A stretch of 64,000 bases of DNA from Mycobacterium sp. DL99 (GTDB lineage Bacteria; Actinomycetota; Actinomycetes; Mycobacteriales; Mycobacteriaceae). How positions within the stretch are numbered: the first letter of the stretch is position 1; every line of letters begins with the position of its first letter. A program made the translations under genes and the position numbers. Below, one piece after another: positions 12,175-20,598 of this stretch. The notes below the pieces were generated by a model that had not been told where the DNA came from, searched no databases, and was given only the letters and a program-made list of their open reading frames with translations. Where the stretch lies: positions 1,752,916 through 1,816,915 of the forward strand of contig NZ_SJOM01000007.1 of the NCBI RefSeq assembly GCF_004762045.1, written 5' to 3'.

Positions 12175-12800
12175 GGCGCGGTGGCCTTCTCGAAGATGTC
12201 GACGAGCACTTCGCCGTGGGTGATGACGTCGTAGTCGGGGTCGCGGGCGTACTCCTGTGCGGCGCTGTCCAAACCGCCGCGCAGGATGTTCTTCATGAAC
12301 AGCGGTGACAGTTCCCGGAACTCACCGCTTTCCAGACCCTCGGCGAAGATGCTCTGCGGGTCGAGGGCGGCCAGGTCGCCGGTCGGGGGATTGTCCTGGA
12401 CGGCTTTGGCCGCGGCTTGGTCGACCCGCAATCCGTCCGCGTCGCGGTATCCGGAGATCAGCTCGAGCATCGCTACGGCCGCCGACCGATTGGCTGCGAC
12501 GAACGCAATGTTGGCCCGGATGTAGGCGGACAGCTTTGCCGCTGCAGTGGTTTCGGCGTTGACCACTGGGACGATCACCGCGGATCCACGGGCGAAGATC
12601 TCGGTGAAGACCGCCTCGACCACTTCGGATTTGCTGTTGAAGTGGTACAGCACAGCGCTTTTCGCGATACCGATGTGTTCGGCGATACGCGCCAGCGATG
12701 CCTGTGGATAGCCCTGTTCGGCGATCACCTCCAGCGCGCCGTCGACAATCTGCCGACGGCGGGCCTGTTCGGTAAACGTCTTCGTGCCGCCTGACCGCAT
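12171..12800 (-). CDS. TetR-family regulator heading the UGT-atpE2 operon
   Basis: 209 residues. The N-terminal HTH reads 'GALEVIAEQGYPQASLARIA' then 'HIGIAKSAVLYHFNSKSEVV', typical of TetR repressors; the C-terminal ~150 residues form the variable ligand domain. A perfect palindrome lies 13 bp upstream of its ATG (12811-12827), suggesting autorepression. It overlaps the first UGT by 4 bp, so regulator, glycosyltransferases and the c-subunit paralogue are one transcript. The inducer is unknown; a hydrophobic UGT substrate is a reasonable guess. Confidence 0.93.
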
Positions 12801-12810
12801 GGTCTGAGAT

Positions 12811-12827
12811 TAGACCGATCGGTCAGA
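12811..12827. promoter_or_regulatory. Palindromic operator upstream of tetR-UGT-atpE2-UGT operon
   Basis: The perfect 12-bp palindrome GACCGATCGGTC lies at 12813-12824. Flanking TCTGA and TCAGA extend it loosely at both sides. It lies 13 bp before the tetR start codon, where a repressor would block the promoter. Confidence 0.7.
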
Positions 12828-12904
12828 CTTCGGCAAGGGGTAGCCGCGGGTCGAGCGTGAGCTCCGGAATATCGGCTGGTTGGAGGCCTACCGGAAGGTG
12901 TAGG

Positions 12905-14134
12905 TCAGCGAATGGTGCGGCGGTTCAGTGACCGCGCACCGATCATGAGCAGGAACACGATGACGGCACCGACGATGGCCACACCGACCCGCACCGGTAA
13001 TGAATCGGCAGGTGGCAGAACGGAAGCCGCCTGGGCCGCGGTTGCCTCGTCGGCCTTGGGCGTGATCAGTGACGGATCCGGGTCGACGAGGGTTCCGACC
13101 TTGGTTCCCGGTGGGGTCGCGAACCCGTAGTCGAGCAGGTGCGCCGCCTGCTCCCACGGAGCGATCGGCACTCGCGTGCCCTTCATCAGGATGGCGACCA
13201 AGCGCCGGCCGTCGCGGTTGGCGGCACCGACGAAGGTCTGGCCCGCGTCATCGGTGTATCCGGTCTTGCCGCCCATTGCGCCCGGATAGTTGTAGAGCAG
13301 CTTGTTGTCGTTCTCCACCGGGTAGGACGGATTGCCGTCGCGCCCGGGGAAGTCGTAGGTCTGGGTCGCCACGATGTCGGCGAATGCTGGGTTCTGCCAG
13401 GCGTATCGGTAGAACAGCCCGATGTCGTACGCCGAGGTGCTCATGCCGGGGCCGTCCAGGCCCGATGGGGTGGCGGCCCGGGTGTCGCGGCCGCCGAGCT
13501 TGCCCGCCAAGATGTTCAGCTTCTGCAGCGCAGGGTCCATCCCGCCCAACTGAGCCGCGAGAGCGTGTGCGGCGTCGTTGCCGGAGTGCATCAGCAGGCC
13601 GTGCAGCAGGTCGTTGATCGTGTACTGGCCACCGGGGCCGACGCCGACGCGGGTGCCTTCGGAGTTGGCATCGTCCTGGGTGCCGGCGACCAACTTGTTG
13701 AGGTTGAGTTCATTGAGTGCGGCGGTGGCCACGAGCACCTTGATGATGCTGGCCGGACGGTGGCGTCCGTGCGGGTCCTTGGCGGCGATGATGTCGCCGG
13801 TGTCCAGGTCCGCGACCAGCCAGGCCTCGGCGGAGACGTCATTGGGCAGTGGGGGAGTGTTCGCCGCGGTGATCACGCCGCAACCGGAAAGCGCTTCGCC
13901 ACCAATCGTCTTGGTGGGTACCGGCAGCGGTCCGGGCGCGACCTCGCCCGGCTCGGGTGCTTCTGAGGCATCAACTGCCGGGGGCGTCGTCACCTTGTAG
14001 GGGCATTCGGGCGCCGGGTCGGCGGCGGCCGTGGGCATGCACAGCACGGTCGGCCCGGCGAGCATCGCCAGGGCCGCGAGTGCCGAGAGCCCGCGCGTCA
14101 ACGCACGTGTCGGGAGCCTTCGCTGGATAGCCAT
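12905..14134 (-). CDS. dacB1: D-alanyl-D-alanine carboxypeptidase (DacB1-like)
   Basis: 409 residues. Signal peptide (~1-38), then a DD-carboxypeptidase domain with all three penicillin-binding motifs: SxxK in '[10 protein letters not shown]' (catalytic Ser), SxN in '[16 protein letters not shown]' and KTG in '[12 protein letters not shown]'. A C-terminal hydrophobic helix ('[20 protein letters not shown]') precedes a short basic tail, so the enzyme is anchored outside the membrane. It trims the terminal D-Ala of peptidoglycan stem peptides. Context matches M. tuberculosis Rv3330. Confidence 0.94.
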   Translation of the reverse strand: MAIQRRLPTRALTRGLSALAALAMLAGPTVLCMPTAAADPAPECPYKVTTPPAVDASEAPEPGEVAPGPLPVPTKTIGGEALSGCGVITAANTPPLPNDVSAEAWLVADLDTGDIIAAKDPHGRHRPASIIKVLVATAALNELNLNKLVAGTQDDANSEGTRVGVGPGGQYTINDLLHGLLMHSGNDAAHALAAQLGGMDPALQKLNILAGKLGGRDTRAATPSGLDGPGMSTSAYDIGLFYRYAWQNPAFADIVATQTYDFPGRDGNPSYPVENDNKLLYNYPGAMGGKTGYTDDAGQTFVGAANRDGRRLVAILMKGTRVPIAPWEQAAHLLDYGFATPPGTKVGTLVDPDPSLITPKADEATAAQAASVLPPADSLPVRVGVAIVGAVIVFLLMIGARSLNRRTIR

Positions 14135-14208
14135 CGTCTGCGCAGATTAGGCGAGCGAGGATGCGATTCCGCGTAGCCACGCTGTGACTGATGTGGTTTC
14201 TGTGACAA

Positions 14209-14321
14209 ATGTGATCTTGGATCCCAGGGCGCCAGGATCGTGTTCAGGGCATGGGGCGGGGGACGGAACCAAGCCGTTGAGCGCGATTGTCCAAGATCAC
14301 ACCACCGAAGGAGCCGTCCCC
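14209..14321. repeat. Two interleaved inverted repeats in a non-coding gap
   Basis: Repeat B: TGTGATCTTGGA (14209-14220) pairs perfectly with TCCAAGATCACA (14290-14301). Repeat A: GGGGACGGAACC (14259-14270) pairs 10 of 12 with GGAGCCGTCCCC (14310-14321). The order B-A-B'-A' is interleaved, as in a pseudoknot, or could be the remains of two mobile-element ends. No transposase is recognisable. The rest of the 14135-14455 gap holds the dacB1 upstream region and no supported gene. Confidence 0.45.
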
Positions 14322-14455
14322 CTGCTCAAACGATAGCCCGGTTGTCAACGATCAGGCTGTACATCTTGGTCGGCCGGCTTGGAGGAAGGGGGCAGACGAG
14401 GGGGTGCGGATCAGCCGTTGCCGGCGCTGCCCGGAGGGTTGCTGGTCGCCGTCGT

Positions 14456-15394
14456 TCACCGAGAAGCGCGCGTCCGGGTTTGCGATGGCAGCTCGCCGAA
14501 CAGGCTGCGGTATCGGGCGGACATGCGACCGAGCTCGCTGATGCCCCACCTGTTGGATACGTCGGCGATCGTGGCTCGCGGATCACTGCCGGCGAGCAGA
14601 TCGGACCGGATGCGATGCAGGCGCATCCGCGCGATGTAGGACTGTGGTGACTCGCCGAGTGTCTCGTCGAACGACCGGGCCAGGGTCCGCCGGGACACGC
14701 CCGCCATCCGCGCGAGGCCTTCAATGTCGAGTCGTCGGTCGAGGTTCTGGTCGATGTGGGTGCGGGTCAACTCGACGATCCGCTGACGCTGCCTGAGCTG
14801 GCCGACCGGCAGGCTCGCAGGCTCCTGGGTGAAATGGCCGATGAATGCCGCGACGATGTCGGCAAATGCGCCGGAGGGAAGGAGGGCCTGACTGCCGTCC
14901 TGATGCAGGCGGGTCAGGAACGAAGAGATCGTGATGAGATGTGCCCGCGCCATCGGCTGAGGGTGAATGCCGGTGTGTCGAAAACTACTGAGGGACAACC
15001 TGATGCCATGACGCTCGGCCTCCCGCTCCAACATCTCCTCGCTGAGGGAGACAACGGCGTAGAGGGAGTTCACATCGTGAAATGCCTCTTGCTCGTCCCC
15101 CGGGCGAAATATCGTCACGACCCCTGAGCTGATCTCTCGCAGCAGGAGCCGGTTGCGCGGCGGGATCCGCAGGCCCACGGCGATCGAAAGTGCGTCTCGG
15201 GACAGCGGTCCGCGGATCTGTACCCGGCTGTCGAAGCGTCCCGAGCTGAACGCGACACCGTCGTGGACGGCATGCACGAGGCTGCCGCTGGGTGCTTCGC
15301 GCGACATCTGGAACGCACTGAGGCCAGCGTCGGCGACCGCGTCCCTCAGATCCTCGAGTTGCGTGATCCGCGTCCGGACCAACGGCACGTTCAT
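14456..15394 (-). CDS. AraC-family transcriptional regulator
   Basis: 312 residues from ATG 15394. The N-terminal ~190 residues form a ligand/dimerisation domain of the kind seen in AraC regulators with an AraC_binding_2-like fold. The C-terminal double HTH includes 'LDIEGLARMAGVSRRTLARS' and 'TIADVSNRWGISELGRMSARYRSLFGELP', the AraC/XylS signature. A longer ORF upstream is rejected because the codons look non-coding. The divergent MarR gene starts 97 bp away; the two regulators may share a control region. The target is unknown. Confidence 0.9.
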   Translation of the reverse strand: MNVPLVRTRITQLEDLRDAVADAGLSAFQMSREAPSGSLVHAVHDGVAFSSGRFDSRVQIRGPLSRDALSIAVGLRIPPRNRLLLREISSGVVTIFRPGDEQEAFHDVNSLYAVVSLSEEMLEREAERHGIRLSLSSFRHTGIHPQPMARAHLITISSFLTRLHQDGSQALLPSGAFADIVAAFIGHFTQEPASLPVGQLRQRQRIVELTRTHIDQNLDRRLDIEGLARMAGVSRRTLARSFDETLGESPQSYIARMRLHRIRSDLLAGSDPRATIADVSNRWGISELGRMSARYRSLFGELPSQTRTRASR

Positions 15395-15490
15395 GGGCCA
15401 GCAGTCTAAGACGCAACCCGGTTGTCCCATTCCGCATAGACCGCATTCGTTGGCTCGGCTGAGATTTCGGGAGCGGTCGACGACGGAGGG

Positions 15491-15997
15491 GTGGCGACGA
15501 TGTTGGTGTTCGAATCCGTGGAGCCTCGAGAATCTTGCGAACTCAGCGACGATGAGTGGCGGATTTGGAAGCGATTCGGGCAATCAGCCGAACTGCTCTA
15601 CCGGCAAATCAATGCCGCCCTGATTGACAAACATGATCTCTCGGTGCCCGATGTGCACCTGCTGAATCTGCTCAGCACCGGCCCGTACAGATGGGTCCGA
15701 ATGGGCGTGCTGGCAGAGGCTTTGGTGCTCGCCCCCAGCCGCGTGACGTGGCAGGTCCGCCGATTGGAGGAGCGAGGTCTGGTCCGCAGGTTTCGCAGCC
15801 GCGAAGACGGGCGAGGCGTCGTCGTCGGGATCACCAGGCGGGGGAGGGATTACCTGCCGCCGACGCTGCAAACCTACGCCGTGCTGGTGCGGCACCTCTA
15901 CCTCGCACCGCTGAATCGGGAGCAGATGACCGCACTGGGAGACAGCGCCAGACGCGTCAGCCATGCCCTGAAGAGTGGCACCGCCACACCGCACTAA
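15491..15997 (+). CDS. MarR-family transcriptional regulator
   Basis: 168 residues. Winged HTH with 'VRMGVLAEALVLAPSRVTWQ' (recognition helix) and wing 'FRSREDGRGVVVGITRRG'. N-terminal 'LSDDEWRIWKRFGQSAELLY' fits the MarR dimer helix. GTG 15491 is the start, with GGAGGG immediately upstream. The 3' end overlaps the convergent SMP-30-like gene by 4 bp. Ligand and target are unknown. Confidence 0.87.
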   Translation: MATMLVFESVEPRESCELSDDEWRIWKRFGQSAELLYRQINAALIDKHDLSVPDVHLLNLLSTGPYRWVRMGVLAEALVLAPSRVTWQVRRLEERGLVRRFRSREDGRGVVVGITRRGRDYLPPTLQTYAVLVRHLYLAPLNREQMTALGDSARRVSHALKSGTATPH

Positions 15998-16992
15998 GTC
16001 AGAGCGGCGAGTTCGGTATACGCGAGTGCCGGGAAGGCGATCGTCGACATCCAGAGCTTGCCCGCGGATTCGACCAGCCCGGTGACCGTGCCGAAGTTCG
16101 GATGCGTCATCTGTACACCCGCGACCACGGCCCCGAAGCCGGCGTCGAACGCCAGGACCCACACCTGCGGCCGGATTTGCGGTTGGAGCCGGTCAGGTAG
16201 ATGCCACAGGACTTTTCGGACCACCGGCGCCCGGGGCGCGAGCCATTCGGCCGCGGCGTTCGGCGGGGAGACCATCGCGACCCAGATTCGTCCGTCGGCA
16301 CCGGTGGAGATGTTGTCCGGGTAGCCCGGCAGGTGGACTGCCAGCGGAGTGGCGGTGCCGGCCTGCGGCCCGCCCAGCCAGTACTTCGACAGCCGGCGGC
16401 CCTGGGTCTCGGCGAACACCAACGCTGATTCGTCAGCGGTGACGGTCAGGCCGTTGGCGAAGTACAGGCCGTCCAGCAGCGTGGTGACGGACCCATCGAC
16501 ACTCAGCCGGAACAGGCCGCCCCGCCCGCGGGCCTCCATGATGGCTCCGGAGAAATGCTCGAACTGAAAGTGGCTTGTCGACTCGGTGAAATAAATTGTG
16601 CCATCTGATGTTTCGGTGACATTCGAACAGAACTTCAGCTTCCTGCCATCGACTGACTCGACAAGCGTCGTTATCGTGCCGGTGGTCGGGTCCAGCGCCA
16701 GCAGCCCGCGGAGACTGTCGCAGATCAGGACCCTTCCGTCGCGCGCGACGTGCATGCCGAGCGGGCGTCCACCCGTATCGGCGACGACAGTAGCGGCGCC
16801 GTCGGGGGAGACGCGCACGATTCGCCCGTCCACCAGTCCGGTCCACAGCTGTCCGGCTGCATCCGCGACGACGTCCTCGGGTCCTTCCCCGGGCATCGGC
16901 ACGATGGTCAGCTCGGCCGGCCCGAAGTCGGGCAGCGGGTCGATGGGAGGTGGAGTCCAACGGACCGGATCGATGGGGGGCTTGCGTGGCAT
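15994..16992 (-). CDS. SMP-30/gluconolactonase / strictosidine-synthase-like beta-propeller protein
   Basis: About 332 residues with repeated propeller blades: 'GPEDVVADAAGQLWTGLVDG', 'GMHVARDGRVLICDSLRGLL', 'NVTETSDGTIYFTESTSHF' and the family hallmark 'ANGLTVTADESALVFAETQG' followed by a Pro-Gly-Pro-Asp-like 'PGYPDNIS'. This is the strictosidine-synthase-like/SMP-30 hydrolase superfamily; lactonase activity is possible but the substrate is unknown. ATG 16992 is preferred to 17031 because the longer start would run into the palindrome at 17009-17064. Confidence 0.85.
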   Translation of the reverse strand: MPRKPPIDPVRWTPPPIDPLPDFGPAELTIVPMPGEGPEDVVADAAGQLWTGLVDGRIVRVSPDGAATVVADTGGRPLGMHVARDGRVLICDSLRGLLALDPTTGTITTLVESVDGRKLKFCSNVTETSDGTIYFTESTSHFQFEHFSGAIMEARGRGGLFRLSVDGSVTTLLDGLYFANGLTVTADESALVFAETQGRRLSKYWLGGPQAGTATPLAVHLPGYPDNISTGADGRIWVAMVSPPNAAAEWLAPRAPVVRKVLWHLPDRLQPQIRPQVWVLAFDAGFGAVVAGVQMTHPNFGTVTGLVESAGKLWMSTIAFPALAYTELAALT

Positions 16993-17008
16993 CCGGTCAT
17001 TCTCGTAC

Positions 17009-17064
17009 CGAGACTGCGGTGAGATCGTCAATTGGCGACAAAGCGCGATCTCACCGCAGACTCG
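17009..17064. terminator. Long inverted repeat related to the 31.3-kb hairpin
   Basis: Arms 17009-17027 (CGAGACTGCGGTGAGATCG) and 17046-17064 pair at 18 of 19 positions with an 18-nt loop. It sits between the leftward aminotransferase stop (17083) and the start of the leftward SMP-30-like gene, where it could terminate the aminotransferase transcript. Its core resembles the repeats at 1218-1290 and 31323-31392. Confidence 0.65.
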
Positions 17065-17082
17065 AGCGACTTCAGGCGAGAG

Positions 17083-18453
17083 TTACAGCAGCTTTCCCGC
17101 CTCGGTCAGCACACCGTGCAGGATCTCGTAGATCGCGTCGAACTCGGCCTGCCCGCTGATCAGCGGCGGGGCCAGCTGGATCACTGGGTCGCCGCGGTCG
17201 TCGGCGCGGCAGTACAGCCCGGCCTCCCACAACGCCGGCGTCAGGAACCCGCGCAGCAGCCGCTCGGACTCTTCGTCGTTGAAGGTCTCCTTCGTCGTCT
17301 TGTCCTTGACGAGCTCGATGCCGTAGAAGAATCCCTCACCGCGGACATCGCCGACGATCGGCAGGTCATACAGCTTCTCCAAGGTGGCCCGGAATGCCGG
17401 AGCGGATTCCTTGACGTGGGCATTGATGCCCTCGCGCTCGAAGATGTCGAGGTTGGCCATCGCCACCGCAGCCGAAACCGGGTGTCCGCCAAAGGTGTAG
17501 CCGTGCCCGAACACCGTCTTGCCGTCGTTGAACGGTTCGAACAACCGGTCGCTGGCCACCATCGCGCCCAGCGGTGAGTAGCCCGATGTCAGGCCCTTGG
17601 CACTGGTGATGATGTCCGGCACGTAGCCGAAATCGTCGCAGGCGAACATCGAACCGATGCGGCCGTACGCACAGATCACTTCGTCGGACACCAGCAGCAC
17701 GTCGTACTCGTCGCAGATCTCACGGACCCGCTCGAAGTATCCGGGCGGCGGCGGGAAGCAGCCCCCGGCGTTCTGCACCGGCTCGAGGAACACCGCGGCC
17801 ACGGTGTCGGGACCCTCGAATTCGATGGCCTCGGCGATGCGGTCGGCGCAGTAGCGGCCGAACGCCTTCTCGTCGTTACCGTATTCGGCGGGTGCCCGGT
17901 AGAAGTTGGTGTTGGGCACCCGGAAACCGCCGGGGGTCGGCGGATCGAACGGCGCCTTGAATGCCGGGATGCCGGTGATGGCGAGGGCTCCCTGCGGCGT
18001 GCCGTGATAGGCGATCGACCGCGAGATCACCTTGTACTTGCCCGGCTTGCCGGTCAGCTTGAAGTACTGCTTGGCCAGCTTCCATGCGCTCTCGACGGCC
18101 TCGCCGCCGCCGGTGGTGAAGAAGACCCGGTTCAGGTCACCCGGTGCGTAGTTGGCGACGCGCTCGGCCAGTTCGATGGCCGGCGGAGTGGCGTAGGACC
18201 ACAGCGGGAAGAAGGACAGCTTCTCGGCCTGCTTGGCCGCGGCCTCGGCAAGTTCCTTGCGGCCGTGGCCGACCTGGACGACAAAGAGGCCGGACAGGCC
18301 GTCGATATAGCTCTTGCCCCTGTCGTCGAAGATGTGGGCACCTTCGCCGCGCGTGATGATCGGTGGTGTGATGCCCTCCCCGTGGCGGGCGAAGTGCCCC
18401 CACAGGTGGCGGTTGGCTTTGGCTGCCAGATCGGATTTTTCAGTGACGCTCAT
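17083..18453 (-). CDS. class III (omega) aminotransferase, PLP-dependent
   Basis: 456 residues, fold type I. 'GGGEAVESAWKLAKQYF' and 'SRSIAYHGTPQGALAITG' form the cofactor-phosphate region. 'LLVSDEVICAYGR' carries the pyridine-nitrogen Asp. 'ITSAKGLTSGYSPLGAMVAS' carries the Schiff-base Lys. It resembles the Rv3329 type and putrescine/omega-amino acid:pyruvate aminotransferases. It would convert a diamine or omega-amino acid to the semialdehyde consumed by the aldehyde dehydrogenase at 19086. Its ATG overlaps the lrp stop (ATGA), so the two are co-translated. Confidence 0.92.
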   Translation of the reverse strand: MSVTEKSDLAAKANRHLWGHFARHGEGITPPIITRGEGAHIFDDRGKSYIDGLSGLFVVQVGHGRKELAEAAAKQAEKLSFFPLWSYATPPAIELAERVANYAPGDLNRVFFTTGGGEAVESAWKLAKQYFKLTGKPGKYKVISRSIAYHGTPQGALAITGIPAFKAPFDPPTPGGFRVPNTNFYRAPAEYGNDEKAFGRYCADRIAEAIEFEGPDTVAAVFLEPVQNAGGCFPPPPGYFERVREICDEYDVLLVSDEVICAYGRIGSMFACDDFGYVPDIITSAKGLTSGYSPLGAMVASDRLFEPFNDGKTVFGHGYTFGGHPVSAAVAMANLDIFEREGINAHVKESAPAFRATLEKLYDLPIVGDVRGEGFFYGIELVKDKTTKETFNDEESERLLRGFLTPALWEAGLYCRADDRGDPVIQLAPPLISGQAEFDAIYEILHGVLTEAGKLL

Positions 18454-18962
18454 CGAGTTCCCCAATTGTATTGCTGTTTGACGAGTTTCAGATAGACGAG
18501 GGTTTCGGTGGTTATCACTCCTGGCAATGAGCGGATCTGGGTGTTGAGAAGTTCCAGCAGGCTGTCGTCGTCCTCGCAGACCACCTCGCAGATGGCGTCG
18601 AAGGACCCGGCCGTCAGCACCACGTAGTCCACGGCCTCGATGGCAGACAACTTCTCGGCCAACTTGAGGGTGTCGCCGGTGCAGCGGATGCCGATCATCG
18701 CCTGCCGGGCGAACCCGAGCTGCAACGGATCGGTCACCGCGACGATCTGCATGACGCCGGCGTCGACCATGCGCTGCACGCGCTGGCGCACCGCCGCCTC
18801 GGACAGGCCCACGGCCTTACCGATTCCGGCATACGAACGTCGGCCGTCGGCCTGCAGCTTCTCGATGATCGCCTTCGACAGTTCGTCGAGTTGAAAGGCG
18901 GTGCGAGAATTGTTCACGCGCAGTGGGACGGCCTGAAGATCGGGACCATCAGGGTTGGTCAT
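18450..18962 (-). CDS. Lrp/AsnC-family transcriptional regulator
   Basis: 170 residues. N-terminal HTH ('LQADGRRSYAGIGKAVGLSE', 'AAVRQRVQRMVDAGVM') followed by the RAM/ACT-like ligand domain ('AVDYVVLTAGSFDAICEVVC', 'IRSLPGVITTETLVYLKLVK'). Lrp proteins are amino-acid-responsive octameric regulators, often controlling the adjacent catabolic gene. ATG 18962 is used; GTG 18977 is also in frame. A TGCAC-N5-GTGCA palindrome covers the start, pointing to autoregulation. It is divergent from the aldehyde dehydrogenase gene. Confidence 0.92.
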   Translation of the reverse strand: MTNPDGPDLQAVPLRVNNSRTAFQLDELSKAIIEKLQADGRRSYAGIGKAVGLSEAAVRQRVQRMVDAGVMQIVAVTDPLQLGFARQAMIGIRCTGDTLKLAEKLSAIEAVDYVVLTAGSFDAICEVVCEDDDSLLELLNTQIRSLPGVITTETLVYLKLVKQQYNWGTR

Positions 18963-18976
18963 GCACCGATTGTGCA
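18962..18976. promoter_or_regulatory. Palindrome TGCAC-N5-GTGCA in the lrp/aldehyde dehydrogenase intergenic region
   Basis: A perfect 5-bp dyad with 5-bp spacing overlaps the lrp ATG. The divergent aldehyde dehydrogenase starts 110 bp away. It is a plausible Lrp operator, though Lrp sites are usually degenerate and AT-richer. Confidence 0.5.
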
Positions 18977-19008
18977 CGGAATCCGTCGTTTAGGGCAACC
19001 GAATCGAT

Positions 19009-19020
19009 GAAATCCCTCGT
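19009..19020. repeat. 12-bp motif GAAATCCCTCGT, copy 1
   Basis: An identical 12-mer occurs at 21773-21784, upstream of the XRE-cupin regulator. Both copies are intergenic within the same amine-catabolism island. It could be a shared regulator site. Confidence 0.4.
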
Positions 19021-19085
19021 TCAAACCGGCCCTAAGCGCGGGATTGCGTAGAGATCGGATGATCCATCGGTTACCGTGGGGCCCC

Positions 19086-20573
19086 ATGAACGTGGCAGTG
19101 AATGTGACGAGCAGCTGGATAAACGGTGCGCCTGTGGCGACGGCCGGGGGCACCCATCAGATCATCGACCCCGCGACCGGCCGGCCTGTCGTCGACTACG
19201 CCCTGGCCACTCCGGCCGACGTGGACAACGCCGTCGATGCCGCCCGCAAGGCGTTCCCCACCTGGTCGAAGGCGACGCCCGCCGAGCGGTCGGCGGTCCT
19301 GGCCAAGCTGGCCAAGCTCGCCGACGAGCACGCCGATCAGCTGGTGGCCGAGGAGGTCAGCCAGACCGGCAAGCCGGTACGCCTGGCCACCGAATTCGAT
19401 GTCCCCGGCAGCGTCGACAACATCGACTTCTTCGCGGGTGCGGCACGCCACCTGGAGGGCAAGGCCACCGCCGAGTACTCCGGTGACCACACCTCCAGCA
19501 TCCGGCGTGAAGCCGTCGGCGTCGTCGCCACCATCACGCCGTGGAACTACCCCCTGCAGATGGCGGTGTGGAAGGTTATCCCGGCGCTGGCCGCAGGCTG
19601 TTCCGTCGTCATCAAGCCCGCCGAGATCACCCCTCTGACGACCCTCACCCTGGCCCGGCTGGCCACCGAGGCCGGCCTGCCGGACGGTGTGTTCAACGTC
19701 GTGACCGGCGGTGGCGCCGACGTCGGCACCGCGCTGGCCGGGCACCGTGACGTCGACGTCGTCACCTTCACCGGATCCACTGCGGTCGGCCGCAAGGTGA
19801 TGGCCGCCGCCGCGGCACACGGACACCGCACCCAGCTTGAGTTGGGAGGCAAGGCGCCGTTCGTGGTGTTCGACGACGCCGACCTGGACGCCGCGATCCA
19901 GGGTGCCGTCGCCGGTGCCCTGATCAACACCGGCCAGGACTGCACCGCCGCCACCAGGGCGATCGTCGCCCGCGACCTGTACGACGACTTCGTCGCCGGC
20001 GTGGCCGAGGTGATGAGCAAGATCGTCGTCGGCGATCCGCACGATCCCGACACGGACCTGGGCCCGCTGATCTCGTTCGCGCACCGGGACAAGGTCGCCG
20101 CCATGGTGGCCCGCGCGCCTGAGCAGGGCGGCCGCGTCGTCACCGGAGGCGTGATCCCGGATCTGCCCGGCGCGTTCTACCGGCCTACCTTGATCGCCGA
20201 TGTCGCGGAGACCTCTGAGGTGTACCGCGACGAGATCTTCGGTCCGGTGCTGACCGTGCGGGCGTTCACCGACGACGACGACGCGATCCGGCAGGCCAAC
20301 GACACCGACTACGGCCTGGCCGCCTCGGCCTGGACCCGGGACGTGTACCGGGCGCAGCGGGCCTCCCGCGAGATCAATGCCGGGTGTGTGTGGGTCAACG
20401 ACCACATCCCGATCATCAGCGAGATGCCGCACGGCGGCGTCGGTGCGTCGGGCTTCGGCAAGGACATGAGCGATTACTCGTTCGAGGAGTACCTCACCAT
20501 CAAGCATGTGATGAGCGACATCACCGGTGTGGCCGAAAAAGAGTGGCACCGAACGATTTTCAGTAAGCGCTGA
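19086..20573 (+). CDS. NAD(P)-dependent aldehyde dehydrogenase (aminobutyraldehyde type)
   Basis: 495 residues with the full ALDH layout: '[22 protein letters not shown]' (cofactor entry), '[12 protein letters not shown]', the general-base Glu in '[16 protein letters not shown]' and the catalytic Cys in '[12 protein letters not shown]'. The closest family feel is gamma-aminobutyraldehyde/betaine aldehyde dehydrogenase. Together with the divergent aminotransferase it would oxidise aminoaldehydes to GABA-like acids. ATG 19086 fits homology; the upstream in-frame ATGs are unlikely. The FAD oxidase follows after 25 bp, so they are probably co-transcribed. Confidence 0.92.
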   Translation: MNVAVNVTSSWINGAPVATAGGTHQIIDPATGRPVVDYALATPADVDNAVDAARKAFPTWSKATPAERSAVLAKLAKLADEHADQLVAEEVSQTGKPVRLATEFDVPGSVDNIDFFAGAARHLEGKATAEYSGDHTSSIRREAVGVVATITPWNYPLQMAVWKVIPALAAGCSVVIKPAEITPLTTLTLARLATEAGLPDGVFNVVTGGGADVGTALAGHRDVDVVTFTGSTAVGRKVMAAAAAHGHRTQLELGGKAPFVVFDDADLDAAIQGAVAGALINTGQDCTAATRAIVARDLYDDFVAGVAEVMSKIVVGDPHDPDTDLGPLISFAHRDKVAAMVARAPEQGGRVVTGGVIPDLPGAFYRPTLIADVAETSEVYRDEIFGPVLTVRAFTDDDDAIRQANDTDYGLAASAWTRDVYRAQRASREINAGCVWVNDHIPIISEMPHGGVGASGFGKDMSDYSFEEYLTIKHVMSDITGVAEKEWHRTIFSKR

Positions 20574-20598
20574 GCGTCTGGTCGAGAGGTCGCCCGCC

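Noticed and set aside
14190..14215. TGTCACA (minus strand) upstream of dacB1 looked like an ECF41 -35 element
   Set aside because: No CGTC at 16-bp spacing; the next CGT-like bases are at the wrong distance.
15500..15520. TTCGAATCC resembles a tRNA T-loop
   Set aside because: It is inside the MarR coding sequence and no tRNA acceptor or anticodon arms flank it.
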